This document shows positions 11,318 to 23,600 of a DNA stretch of 64,000 nucleotides, one piece after another. Location: assembly GCA_950097015.1 (NCBI GenBank), contig CATNEN010000038.1:21347001-21411000 (forward strand), written 5' to 3'. A program made the position numbers and the translations under genes. Numbering within the stretch: position 1 is the stretch's first letter; each line of letters opens with the position of its first letter. The notes below the pieces were generated by a model. The model was not told the origin of the DNA. It was given only the letters and a program-made list of their open reading frames with translations, and did not search any database. Origin of the DNA: Macrostomum hystrix. Its lineage: Eukaryota > Platyhelminthes > Macrostomidae.

Positions 11318-14300
11318 ATGTCCACACCGGAGACTAGGGACTTAGTGAGCTCAATCGGTGAGGCTGAGAAGTTAGTCACCGATGGAGCAAACAAATCCTG
11401 TAGTTTGCGGCTTCTCAGCAATAAAATCGAAACCATGGCCGCCTTGTGTAGCGCAAAGTGCAAAGAATGGCTCGCCCGCGTTGCCTACCCGCTGTCAAGC
11501 AAACTGGCCAAACTCGGAGCCGACCCAGCGACGCGGCGAAGCGACTTCACCGCTCTCTGCCGCTTCAGCTTCACGCCTGGAGACTTGGGGAGTGTTTGGT
11601 GCAAACAATTGGCCGAATGCCTTAGGCTTCTGGGATGGACATGCGATGATGCGATTGCCAGCGGCAAAGGTACGAAGCCGGGATGCTGTTTGAGCAGACA
11701 TCGTTCCAGATCCTCAGATCATGAGCACAGTTTGAGCAGACATCCTTCCAGATCCTCAGATCATGAGCACAGTTTGAGCAGACATCCTTCCAGATCCTCA
11801 GATCATGAGCACAGTTTGAGCAGACATCCTTCCAGATCCTCAGATCATGAGCACAGTTTGAGCAGACATTTTTCCAGATCCTTTAGATCATGAGCACAGT
11901 TTGAGCAGACATCTTTCCAGATCCTTTAGATCATGAGCACAGTTTGAGCAGACATCGTTCCAGATCCTTTAGATCATGAGCACTGTTTGAGCAGACATTC
12001 TTCCAGATCCTCAGATCATGAGCACAGTTTGAGTAGACATTCTTCCAGATCCTCAGATCATGAGCACAGTTTGAGTAGACATCCTTCCAGATCCTCAGAT
12101 CATGAGCACAGTTTGAGCAGACATCTTTCCAGATCCTCAGATCATGAGCACAGTTTGAGCAGACATCTTTCCAGATCATCAGATCATGCTGTTTGATAAA
12201 CAATCCGGCTCCTGCGCGTCCCTGTCTCTGCCACCGCCGGTTCTCCTTGGTCCCGAGGCGGCTTCAAAAGTGCGCCGTTGTCCCGACTACGGTCAACTCG
12301 CTGCTCGGCTGGTGTGCTTGCACTGTCGATTTGTCAACGTTGAAGACGGAGGCGGTGATGCTACCGCGTTCTGGAATCTGTGCGAGTCAGTGGAAGCTTT
12401 CGAACGGAGCCTCAAACAGCTGGCTCAAATGGGCCTGATTGGCAGAGATGGTTTGTCGGCGACTGAAAATTTAAAAGCGACAGCGGGCATCGATGACTGG
12501 CCAAATGATTGTTCGACTGGCAATCGAAACGGTTGCCGCCTGTCCAGTGGCGACTTCATGCTGCCGACCCTGCACCTGGGAGAGGTCTGGGGTCCGCGAG
12601 TGGCTGCGTTTCTTGAGGTGAGGATGAGTTTAGGTGAGACTGAGTTTGGGTGAGGTAAGTTTAGGTGAGGATGAGTTTAGGTTAGGATGAGTTTAGGTGA
12701 GGTAAGTTTAGGTGAAGATGAGTTTAGGTGAGGCTGAGTTTGGGTGAGGTTGAGTTTAAGTGATGTGGAGTTTAGGCGAGGTTGACTTTAGGTTAGGTAA
12801 GTTTAGGTGAGGTTGAGTTTAGGTGAGGATCAGTTTGGGTGAGGATGAGTTTAGGTGACGCTGAGTTTAGGTGAGCATAAGTTTAGGTGAGGATGAGTTT
12901 AGGTGTGGTAAGTTTAGGTGAGGATGAGTTTAGGTGAGGTTGAGTTTGGGTGAGGTTGAGTTTGGGTGAGGTTGAGTTTAAGTGATGTGGAGTTTAGGCG
13001 AGGCTGAGTTTAGGTGAGGTTGAGTTTAGGTGAGGTTGAGTTTAGGTGAGGCTGAGTTTAGGCGAGGCTGAGTTTAGGTGAGGTTGAGTTTAGGTGAGGT
13101 AAGTTTAGGTGAGGTTGAGTTTAGGTTAGGTAAGTTTAGGTGAGGTTGAGTTTAGGTGAGGATCAGTTTGGGTGAGGATGAGTTTAGGTGACGCTGAGTT
13201 TAGGTGAGCATAAGTTTAGGTGAGGATGAGTTTAGGTGTGGTAAGTTTAGGTGAGGATGAGTTTAGGTGAAGATGAGTTTAGGTGAGGCTGAGTTTGGGT
13301 GAGGTTGAGTTTAAGTGATGTGGAGTTTAGGCGAGGCTGAGTTTAGGTGAGGTTGAGTTTAGGTGAGGTAAGTTTAGGTGAGGTTGAGTTTAGGTTAGGT
13401 AAGTTTAGGTGAGGTTGAGTTTAGGTGAGGATCAGTTTGGGTGAGGATGAGTTTAGGTGACGCTGAGTTTAGGTGAGCATAAGTTTAGGTGAGGATGAGT
13501 TTAGGTGAGGCTGAGTTTAGGTGAGGTACGTTTAGGTGAGGATGAGTTTAGGTGAGATACGTTTAGGTGAGGATGAGTTTAGGTGAGGCTGAGTTTAGGT
13601 GAGGCTGAGTTTAGGTGAGGTACGTTTAGGTGAGGATGAGTTTAGGTGAGGATAGGTTTAGGTGAGGTACGTTTAGGTGAGGATGAGTTTAGGTGAGGAT
13701 AGGTTTAGGTGAGGTACGTTTAGGTGAGGATGAGTTTAGGTGAGGATAGGTTTAGGTGAGGTACGTTTAGGTGAGGATGAGTTTAGGTGAGGCTGAGTTT
13801 AGGTGAGGCTGAGTTTAGGTGAGGTACGTTTAGGTGAGGATGAGTTTAGGTGAGGTACGTTTAGGTGAGGATGAGTTTAGGTGAGGCTGAGTTTAGGTGA
13901 GGCTGAGTTTAGGTGAGGTACGTTTAGGTGAGGATGAGTTTCGGTGAGGATAGGTTTAGGTGAGGTACGTTTAGGTGAGGATGAGTTTAGGTGAGGATAG
14001 GTTTAGGTGAGGTACGTTTAGGTGAGGATGAGTTTAGGTAAGGATAGGTTTAGGTGAGGTACGTTTAGGTGAGGATGAGTTTAGGTGAGGCTGAGTTTAG
14101 GTGAGGCTGAGTTTAGGTGAGGCTGAGTTTAGGTGAGGTACGTTTAGGTGAGGATGAGTTTAGGTGAGGTACGTTTAGGTGAGGATGAGTTTAGGTGAGG
14201 CTGAGTTTAGGTGAGGCTGAGTTTAGGTGAGGTACGTTTAGGTGAGGATGAGTTTAGGTGAGGATAGGTTTAGGTGAGGTACGTTTAGGTGAGGATGAGT

Positions 14301-17122
14301 TTAGGTGAGGATAGGTTTAGGTGAGTACGTTTAGGTGAGGATGAGTTTAGGTGAGGATAGGTTTAGGTGAGGTACGTTTAGGTGAGGATGAGTTTAGGTG
14401 AGGCTGAGTTTAGGTGAGGATAGGTTTAGGTGAGGTACGTTTAGTTGAGGATGAGTTTAGGTGAGGATAGGTTTAGGTGAGGCTGAGTTTAGGTGAGGAT
14501 GAGTTTAGGTGAGGCTGAGTTTAATTGAGGTTGAGTTTAGGTGAGGTAAGTTTAGGTAAAACTACAAAAGTCTAAAACACTATAGGAGCAAGGTGACTGC
14601 AGATTTTACCTGAGGCCGGAGTGGTCGCCAAGCGCAGCAGAAACTGTGATATTCGAACCCCAGACGGACATGAGATCTGGCCGGGAACGGCTGGAAGCTC
14701 TCGAAGCAATACAGCTGGAGAAGTTCGGTGGCGGCGGAGGTGGGGTTGGCTGTCACCAGCAGCTGCTGCTTCAAGCCTGGCCACCATCACACAGGAGGCT
14801 GACTGTCAAAGACAAGGACTTCACCTGGGAGGCCTACCTGTTGATGGCACCCAGGAGGAATTCGTTGGAGTTCGGCTGCGCTGCGTTCTTTCATCCGGGT
14901 TTGTGAACGGCCGACACTACTAAGTATCAATCAGTAGTATTTGGAGGCCTTTTCTAATCGTATAAAAATAGTTTATTATGGGCTTATGGCCAGAGTACCA
15001 GAAAATTACAGTGGGCTGGTTTGAATTTGATTCGATATATTCAACCTGGACGATATTAGACACGGAATAGATGACTTTGGGGAGATTTGAGTCAAGGGAG
15101 ATTATATTAGGGGAGAAATGAGACAGGGGAGAGATGAGATTGGGGATGAGATGGGACAGGGGAGAGATGAAATCGGGGAGAGATGGGACAGGGGAGAGAT
15201 GACATAGGGTAGAGATGGGACAGGGGAGAGATGAGATAGGGGAGAGATGGGACAGGGGAGAGATGAGATAGGGGAGAGATGGTACAGGGTAGAGATAAGA
15301 CAGGGGAGAGATGAGATAGGGGAGAGATGGGACAGGGGAGAGATGAGATAGGGGAGAGATGAAATAGGGGAGAGATGGGACAGGGGAGAGATGGGACAGG
15401 GGAGAGATGAGATAGGGGAGAGATGGGACAGGGGAGAGATGAGATAGGGGAGAGATGAAATAGGGGAGAGATGGGACAGGGGAGAGATGAAATCGGGGAG
15501 AGATGGGACAGGGGAGAGATGGGACAGGGGAGAGATGAAATCGGGGAGAGATGGGACAGGGGAGAGATAAGATAGGGGAGAGATGAGATAGGGGAGAGAT
15601 GGGACAGGGGAGAGATGGGACAGGGTAGAGATGGGACAGGGGAGAGATGGGACAGGGGAGAGATGGGACAGGGGAGAGATGAGATAGGGGAGAGATGGGA
15701 CAGGGGAGAGATGAGATAGGGGAGAGATGAAATAGGGGAGAGATGGGACAGGGGAGAGATGAAATCGGGGAGAGATGGGACAGGGGAGAGATGGGACAGG
15801 GGAGAGATGAAATCGGGGAGAGATGGGACAGGGGAGAGATGAGATAGGGGAGAGATGGGACAGGGGAGAGATGAGATAGGGGAGAGATGAAATAGGGGAG
15901 AGATGGGACAGGAGAGAGATGAAATCGGGGAGAGATGGGACAGGGGAGAGATGGGACAGGGGAGAGATGAGATAGGGGAGAGATGGGACAGGGGAGAGAT
16001 GAGATAGGGGAGAGATGAAATCGGGGAGAGATGGGACAGGGGAGAGATGGGACAGGGGAGAGATGAAATCGGGGAGAGATGGGACAGGGGAGAGATAAGA
16101 TAGGGGAGAGATGAGATAGGGGAGAGATGGGACAGAGGAGAGATGGGACAGGGTAGAGATGGGACAGGGGAGAGATGGGACAGGGGAGAGATGGTACAGG
16201 GTAGAGATGGGACAGGGGAGAGGTGAGATAGGGGAGAGATGGGACAGGGGAGCGATAAGACAGGGGAGAGATGAGGTAGGGGAGAGATGGGACTGGGGAG
16301 ATATGAGATAGGGGTTGAGTGAGACACGGGAGATATTGTTTTTATGGAAACATCCCCTGTTTCCTTAGAGCCAGGGGAGAGACAATGCAGGTGACAGATG
16401 AGGCAGGTGACAGATGAGGCAGGTGACAGATGAGGCAGGTGACAGATGAGGCAGGTGACAGATGAGGCAGGTGACAGATGAGGCAGGTGACAGATGAGGC
16501 AGGTGACAGATGAGGCAGGTGACAGATGAGGCAGGTGACTATAAATTCTTGCGCACCCACCGCAGGTCTGGTCCGCCTGAAGGAAGCGGCCGGTGGCACC
16601 ACCTGCTGGCTGCCGGGGCAGCTGGTCGATTTTCTGTCCGCTACGGAGCCGGACAAAGCCGCCTGGTTTACGGCCGAAGTTTATCCGCAATTCGAGGCGG
16701 TGGCGTCTTATCTGGCGTTGATACTCAGTCGGCAACTGCTTGACAACAGTCACGCCCAGTTCCGCATAATGCGCCTGTCATTCATTGTTCTGCAGGCGGC
16801 CGGGACTAAATTTGACTTTGGCCAATCCGCGAGGAATAATCAATGGAATGGAATGCTCGTACGACTAGTCGACATGGGCAACTGCGGCGTCAACCGTTTG
16901 GACAAGGACAGCTACTCACGCTGCGAGTGGATGACTTTGACTACAGTCAGTCAGGAGGCGTCGTTGATCCTGGCCGAACTGCTGACTAGAACCGGCTTCG
17001 CCGACGCCGAAAATTTCCCGGCGAGGCGTCTACTCTCGCCCTATAGTATGAGGCTGGTGTTTGACAGCGTTGATCCGGCTGTTCAGAGGGCTTTTTTTGC
17101 CTCCGCCGATTCCCAATGCTAA
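11318..17122 (+). CDS. Unknown protein, 554 aa, four exons
   Basis: Exons are 11318-11669, 12175-12617, 14586-14898 and 16566-17122, ending in TAA. Phases are 1, 0, 1 and the sum is 555 codons. I recognise no domain. The protein is cytosolic-looking with no signal peptide or membrane segment. It is rich in Cys and Leu in its N-terminal 250 residues (for example CRFSFTPGDLG, LVCLHCRFVN), has a short poly-Gly stretch in exon 3, and a C-terminal half with amphipathic helical segments (VASYLALILSRQLL, EASLILAELLTRTGF). The start is the first ATG of the exon-1 frame. All three introns are dominated by minisatellites. The exon 2 to 3 join uses the acceptor at 14581-14585, because it restores the frame that continues into exon 4. 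The other acceptor at 14605 shifts to a different frame, so this join is the least certain. Confidence 0.68.
11693..12190. repeat. 42-bp minisatellite in intron 1 of the unknown gene
   Basis: About eleven copies built of CATCCTTCCAGATCCTCAG plus ATCATGAGCACAGTTTGAGC. Every unit contains TTCCAG, matching the real 3' splice site at 12169-12174. The exon then begins with a partial unit (ATCATCAGATCATG). Confidence 0.95.
12618..14560. repeat. 16-bp minisatellite filling intron 2 of the unknown gene
   Basis: About 120 copies of GTGAGGATGAGTTTAG with 15-bp variants (GTAAGTTTAG, GTACGTTTAG). The first unit begins exactly at the 5' splice site GAG|GTGAGG. Higher-order blocks recur, such as the TTTAAGTGATGTGGAG variant at about 12757, 12967 and 13309. 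Confidence 0.96.
15107..16320. repeat. 16-bp minisatellite in intron 3 of the unknown gene
   Basis: About 75 copies of GAGAGATGGGACAGGG with GATGAGATAGGG and GATGAAATCGGG variants. A 548-codon open frame on the minus strand is a product of the repeat, since three 16-bp units give a 16-residue period without stops. Confidence 0.96.
16385..16541. repeat. 16-bp minisatellite next to the last 3' splice site of the unknown gene
   Basis: About ten near-perfect copies of GATGAGGCAGGTGACA, 25 bp before the acceptor at 16565. Each unit contains GGCAG|GTGAC, which resembles the acceptor-exon junction CGCAG|GTCTG. Confidence 0.95.
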
Positions 17123-17139
17123 CCTGGGATCTAGGAAAG

Positions 17140-17420
17140 GATGTTGCGAGATTGGGAACAATCGGGAAGGATATTGGAAGATTAGGAAGAAATTGACCCA
17201 GACGTTGGGAAGAATCGCCAGAGATTTGGGAAGAATCGCCAGAGATTTGGGAAGAATCGCCCGAAATTCTGGAAGAATCCTGAGACATTAGCGAAGAATC
17301 CCCCGAGATATTTGGGAAGAATCACCAGAGATTTGGGAAGAATCCCGAGATATTTAAGAAGATTTCTGAGGCATCTGGGAAGAATCCTGAGACATTGGGA
17401 AGAATCTCGCGAAGATAAGT
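17140..17420. repeat. Degenerate minisatellite 3' of the unknown gene
   Basis: Copies of about 20 bp containing GGGAAGAATC and GAGATTT. It is related in sequence to the array at 19370 and probably lies in the 3' untranslated or downstream region. Confidence 0.85.
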
Positions 17421-17577
17421 CGATATAATATGTTGTACTTTTGCAAACAATATTGTTTTAACTATTTTTGCTGCTTCCTCGTTTTTGAAAATCATACTTT
17501 AGAAGTACGGACGTGGGAATGATATTGTTTTATATTATACCAATATTGGTAGAGTTTCACAACAGAACACACCTGTC

Positions 17578-18262
17578 TAAACCACAGATACTATATTAAC
17601 TAGATATGTCACTCAGCAATATTCCATTAAGCTACTTTCAAGTCAGTAGAAATATGGACTCTATGCATTCGAACAGCGACACCATCATCCGTTAGAGATT
17701 CGGCAGTGTAAGTGCACGTTGCCGCACAGCAGCGCTTGGAACTGAAGTTCATGCTAAAGCTGTTGCTAACATGTCGCTGTTTTGGTGTATGAATTTAACT
17801 TCACTTTAAGATGATGTTCTGTCGATAACCCCCACCCCCTACGCTGGCTGTGTGCGATCTTATTTTCCATCCCTCTTAACTTCCTATTGGTCCATTTGGT
17901 CTGCCCCTCTCACTCCCTTTCCTTCCTTCCTTCCTCTCCTCACTATCGATCGCGCCGCGCCTTTCCACGCAAACTCTACCCCCGTCACTCCTCTACCCCA
18001 CTTGATTGCTCTGTGAGGCTTACTGACTGTGAGCCCTGTGGGAACAAACCAATGTACATTTTCTTGAACTGATAACAGAGTCGTATGGGTCATGTGACTC
18101 TCTCTCGTTCTCGTTGTTTCAATCTTTAAACCACTTGATTTGTTCATCCTTACAAAAAATACAAGCCATATTCTTTACTTGCTACCGAACAGAAAGTAGC
18201 TAAAATATTTAACAACATAAGTAAATGGAAGTGAACTATCTAGTTAATATAGTATCTGTGGT
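17578..18262. mobile_element. Candidate MITE with terminal inverted repeats
   Basis: A 24-bp perfect inverted repeat (ACCACAGATACTATATTAAC and four more bases) occurs at 17581-17604 and 18239-18262, with weaker similarity just outside and inside. The 0.63-kb interior has no coding capacity. I could not identify a target-site duplication. Confidence 0.5.
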
Positions 18263-18279
18263 CTAAACTAACAAAAGTT

Positions 18280-19369
18280 CTTTATAGTGCAAGGAATTTT
18301 ACATAATTTCACCTCATTATCATTCTAATATAACACTTATCTGGGTTAATCCAAAATCATGTTAATCGAGAGTTAATCCGGGGCTAAGTTAATCCTGATT
18401 AATTGTCAGTTAAGTGAACAAAGATGAGAGAAGCTTCTATACTCGAGATAAGTAAAAATGTTGAGCAGATGAAACTCACAATCACTAAATCCAAAACAAA
18501 AACTGAGGAAAAAATAGCAGTTTTAGGACTATTTATATATTTTTATTATCGTTAACACATTTGATTTTGACACACAGCTGACTAATATTATATATCAACA
18601 GGTGAGCAGACAGACGAAACAAAAACAGAAATCACTAATTTACAAAAAAATTAAATACAAATTTCTCATTAAATATTGTCTCAAAGTCAAGTCATAAAAA
18701 ATAGGAATTTTTTGTGAAGACACGGGACCCAAAATCAGACAATAAAAAATATTTAAAATAGCTTGGCACGAAATATTATTGTTGCTATGCAAAGTTACGA
18801 CATTTAAAAATCTGAATCTGACTCATTGGCAGCTGTTTTGTGCTGAAGTTGCACTTGAAAATAATTTTCCCAAATTCACAATTTTGTTACAAAATTATAT
18901 TAAATGATTCTAATCATGAAAAGGTAAAAAAACATAAGAAAATATTTTACAACTTCCATTACCAGATTCCAACAAAAACGGCGACACCCAAGCAATATAC
19001 ACTACTAATTAAGTAGCTAAGTAGCTAATAACATTAAGCATGTACAAGTTTCAAGGCTGAATATAAGAAAATAGTTGAGACGGAAAATATTTCTTAGGTA
19101 TTCTTTTTTTTTAGCTAATTTACGTGTTTTATAGGCCGACAGAAACGCAGTCACCGCTAGTAACTACTAAATAAGTAGTATTTCTCGAATATACATAATC
19201 TGTACACAAAAAACTAGAAAGCGCGAATTTGTAGAAACGAAAAAGCATTAATTAAATCCGCTGAAAGGTAAAGTCAGTAATCAAGTCGCTACTCTAACTG
19301 GTTCATAAGAACTAGGTCCAGATACTCCTTCTGGTGATGTAACTAAATTAACAGATAGATAGGTCCTTA
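18280..19369. other. AT-rich intergenic stretch, nothing recognised
   Basis: The sequence has scattered poly-A and poly-T tracts, no open frame with coding character, and no repeat I could match elsewhere in the window. Confidence 0.5.
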
Positions 19370-20585
19370 ATAGTAGGAATATTTGGAATAATCCTGGAAG
19401 ATTGGAAGAATCCTGGGAGATTTACAAGAATCTTGGGATAGTTGGAAGAATCTTGGGAGATTGGAAGAATCCTGGGAGATTTATAGAATCTTGGGAGATT
19501 TATAGAATCCTGGGAGATTTATAGAATCCTGGGAGATTTATAGATTCCTGGGAGATTTATAGAATCCTGGGAGATTTATAGAATCCTGGGACACTTATAG
19601 AATCTTAGGAGATTTATAGAATCCTGGGAGATTTATAGAATCCTGGGAGATTTATAGAATCCTGGGAGATTTATAGAATCTTGGGAGATTTATAGAATCT
19701 TGGGAGATTTATAGAATCTTGGGAGATTTATAGAAGCTTGGGAGATTTATAGAATCCTGGGAGATTTATAGAATCCTGGGAGATTTATAGAATCTTGGGA
19801 GATTTATAGATGCTTGGGAGATTTATAGAATCTTGGGAGATTTATAGATGCTTGGGAGATTTATAGAATCTTAGGAGATTTATAGAATCTTAGGAGATTT
19901 ATAGAATCTTAGGAGATTTATAGAATCCTGGAAGATTTATAGAATCCTGTGAGATTTATAGAATCTTGGGAGATTTATAGAATCTTAGGAGATTTATAGA
20001 ATCTTAGGAGATTTATAGAATCTTAGGAGATTTATAGAATCCTGGGAGATTTATAGATTCCTGGGAGATTTATAGAATCCTGGGAGATTTATAGAATCCT
20101 GGGACACTTATAGAATCTTAGGAGATTTATAGAATCCTGGGAGATTTATAGAATCCTGGGAGATTTATAGAATCCTGGGAGATTTATAGAATCTTGGGAG
20201 ATTTATAGAATCTTGGGAGATTTATAGAATCTTGGGAGATTTATAGAAGCTTGGGAGATTTATAGAATCCTGGGAGATTTATAGAATCCTGGGAGATTTA
20301 TAGAATCTTGGGAGATTTATAGATGCTTGGGAGATTTATAGAATCTTGGGAGATTTATAGATGCTTGGGAGATTTATAGAATCTTAGGAGATTTATAGAA
20401 TCTTAGGAGATTTATAGAATCTTAGGAGATTTATAGAATCTTAGGAGATTTATAGAATCCTGGAAGATTTATAGAATCTTAGGAGATTTATAGAATCTTG
20501 GGAGATTTATAGAATCCTGGGAGATTTATAGAATCTTGGGAGATTTATAGAATCTTGGGAGATTTATAGATGCTTAGGAGATTTA
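19370..20585. repeat. 19-bp minisatellite 3' of PERK
   Basis: About 63 copies of GGGAGATTTATAGAATCCT with TCTTGG and TCTTAGG variants. A block containing the rare variants TAGATTCCTGG and GGGACACTTATAG occurs twice about 513 bp apart (19541 and 20054), showing a segmental duplication inside the array. The array ends 15 bp from the PERK stop codon, so it lies in the 3' untranslated or downstream region. Confidence 0.95.
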
Positions 20586-20600
20586 GAGAGTTACAGAATA

Positions 20601-20617
20601 TTACAGTCGATTAGCTA

Positions 20618-20652
<35 letters not shown>

Positions 20653-23600
20653 CCAACCGCAATCAGGGATCGCATAGAAGACTGCGAGCTGCTAGTCCTA
20701 GACCGGCCACCGAACCGAGCATTGACACCAGGAAGGTTTGCGCCCAACTCGTCAACACCAACGACGCCGCCAACTTCAAGATCGTCGGCAACAATTGACG
20801 GCACCGCGGCAAGCAGTGGATCGCGCAGAATTTCATCGGCAGACGGCCTAGCAGCCGGATTCGGCGACAATAGGCGCAGAATGATGGCCGATTCCGCTGG
20901 CCAGTCGTCCACAAACCTGCCCGGCAACCGGCTCTCCTTGGCCCGCAGCATGCAGGTCACTCGCTCCATCTCAGTCGTGAACGGATGGCAGAGCTCGAAC
21001 AGGATCAATCCTAGGCTGAAGATGTCCACCTTTTCGCTGTAGGCAAGGCCAGCGCTCTGCTCCGGGCTCATGTAAAGCCTAGTACCGATCTCTGAGGTGT
21101 GCCAGGTGGCTGTGACAGCCGATTGGGTCTTGGCGGCCGCGTCCGGGTTGGCGGCCGCCGTTTCGGCCGAAGCTAGCGCCTCCTCGTCCATTAGGGCGGT
21201 TGCTAGGCCGAAATCGCCTAGAAGGACGGGGGTAGATTGTTTAGTGGTTAGACTAATGTTTCAGGGGTTCATACTGAAAGGTTGAATAATTCAGGAACTG
21301 AAGGTTCAGGGGTTCATACTGAAGGATTGAATAGTTAAAGCCCACAAGGTACAAGGGCTTCTATTGAAGGCTTGAAAAATCCTCAGGCCTGGAATGTTCA
21401 GGGGTTCGTGCTAAAATATTAAAGAGTTCAGACACTGAAGGTTCAGGGATAATTACTGAAGGATTAAAAATCCTCACGCCTGATGGTTTAGTGGTTCATA
21501 CTGAAGGATTGAAATGCACTTGCCCTGAATGTCTAGGGGTTCATACTGAAGGATTGAAATACACTTGCCCTGAATGTCTAGGGGTTCATACTGAAGGATT
21601 GAAATACACTTGCCCTGAATGTCTAGGGGTTCATACTGAAGGATTGAAAATCTTCAGGCACTGAAGTTTCAGGGGTTGATATCAAAGAATTGAAAATCCT
21701 CAGGCCCTTAAGTTTCAAGGGTTGATATCAAAGAATTGAAAATCCTCAGGCCCTTAAGTTTCAGGGGTTGATATCAAAGAATTGAAAATCCTCAGGTCCT
21801 TAAGTTTCAAGGGTTGATATCAAAGGATTGAAAATCCTCAGGCCCTGAAGTTTCAGGGGTTGATATCAAAGGATTGAAAATCCTCAGGCCCTTAAGTTTC
21901 AAGGGTTGATATCAAAGGATTGAAAATCCTCAGGCCCTGAAGTTTCAGGGGTTGATATCAAAGGATTGAAAAGCACAGGCTCTGAAGGTACAATGGGTTA
22001 ACTATAAAAGAACAATATTGCCTCACCAATCTTAACAGATCCGTCCAGAGCGAAGAAGATATTGGAACTCTTCAGATCACGATGAATCAGATTGCACTGG
22101 TGCACAAACGACACGGCCTGACAGATCTGGGTGAACACGTCGCGCACTCTGACTCGGTCTCGCTCGCCAGTATTAACTCGCAGCCAGTCTCTGAGGCTCT
22201 CCTTCTGGCACAGCTGCATCTGGATGTACAGGTAGAGCTTGTTGCACTCGTAGGCAGGCGTTGGTAGCGGCGATGCGGCTGCAGCAGCCGAAGAAGCTGC
22301 ACTATTAATCGTCCTTCTACGCCGACGCTTATTAACTTCCTTGTCGTTGTTGTCTATGGCCAAAACTGCCTGTTCGACTGTCGGATTGGTGCTAGAGGCC
22401 GACGATGATAAAGACTTGGCAGACGGCTCCGAGGAGGACGAAGACGACGAGGATAATCGATTATAAGCTGCGCCGGGGTTCGAATCTTCAAAGACAATTT
22501 CAACGGAATCGTCGTTAACAACCGGCGGTCTGGATTTGTCGTTGTTGTTCTGTGATGGCAGAGCCTTCTTCGACGACTTCGGAGGTTCGTTTAGAGGATT
22601 TTTGGAAGACAGTCTGTGTGTGGTGATGTTTGTTAGTTGTATATATTGACTGTCTCCAGATGTACAGTGGCACAGATAACATATATTAAATTAATTATTT
22701 CATTTTTAAACCCCGTCCCGATTGGGCCAGGCGTGCGGCCGATTACACAACCGCAGCTATTGCGCGGCGCATTTGTTGTCTGCGTACAGCTGTTCAGTCC
22801 ATGGACTGGGGTCGACAAACTGCTGCCCACGGGCCGGATGCGGCCCTCAGACACCCTAATCACTAGGCTACAACTAAGACTCGAACTCAAGACCTCTAGC
22901 GGTTAGAAGTCCGAATCTAAAACTACAGGCCTTTTTTACGACTGAGTGTAGAATTTGAGTAAAATGTATCAACAACAGATAAAATTTACTTAACTTAAAT
23001 AGTACATTCGTATGTTGGATTGCAATCGTTATAGGACGCAAAAAGTTATTATCATTAGCCTACAAGATAAGAAGTTAAAAAAATTAGAATCTAAAGTTCA
23101 AAAAACAGCTAGCCCATACACGAACACTTTTGTACTTTCTTTTTCTGCAGAAAATTTAGTAGACTGGAAAATTTAAAGTCAACCAGTATTTAAATAAAAT
23201 AAAGTAAAGAGTACATAGTAAGTGAAATAAGTGCGGTAGCAAAATAAGTAACAGTCGAAATAGCCAAGAAATACTCGTAATATTGCATGATTTTACTGCC
23301 TCAATGAGACTGAGAAAAACTAGAGGATAGACATGAGAACACCTGAAGGATAGTCATGAGAACACCTGGAGAATGGACATGAGAACACCTGGAGAATAGA
23401 CATGAGAACACCTGGAGAATAGACATGAGAACACCTGGAGAATAGACATGAGAACACCTGGAGAATAGACATGAGAACACCTGGAGAATAGACATGAGAA
23501 CACCTGGAGAATAGACATGAGAACACCTAGAGAATAGTCATGAGAACACCTAGAGAATAGACATGAGAACACCTGGAGAATAAACATGAGAACACCTGGA

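Noticed and set aside
14621-14923. Alternative frame of exon 3 of the unknown gene (MVAKRSRNCDIRTP)
   Set aside because: It cannot be joined in frame to exon 4. The other frame joins both neighbours using the acceptor at 14585.
15107-16753. 548-codon Pro/Ser/Leu-rich minus-strand frame
   Set aside because: It is a product of the 16-bp array in intron 3 of the unknown gene; the plus-strand exon at 16566 explains the non-repeat part.
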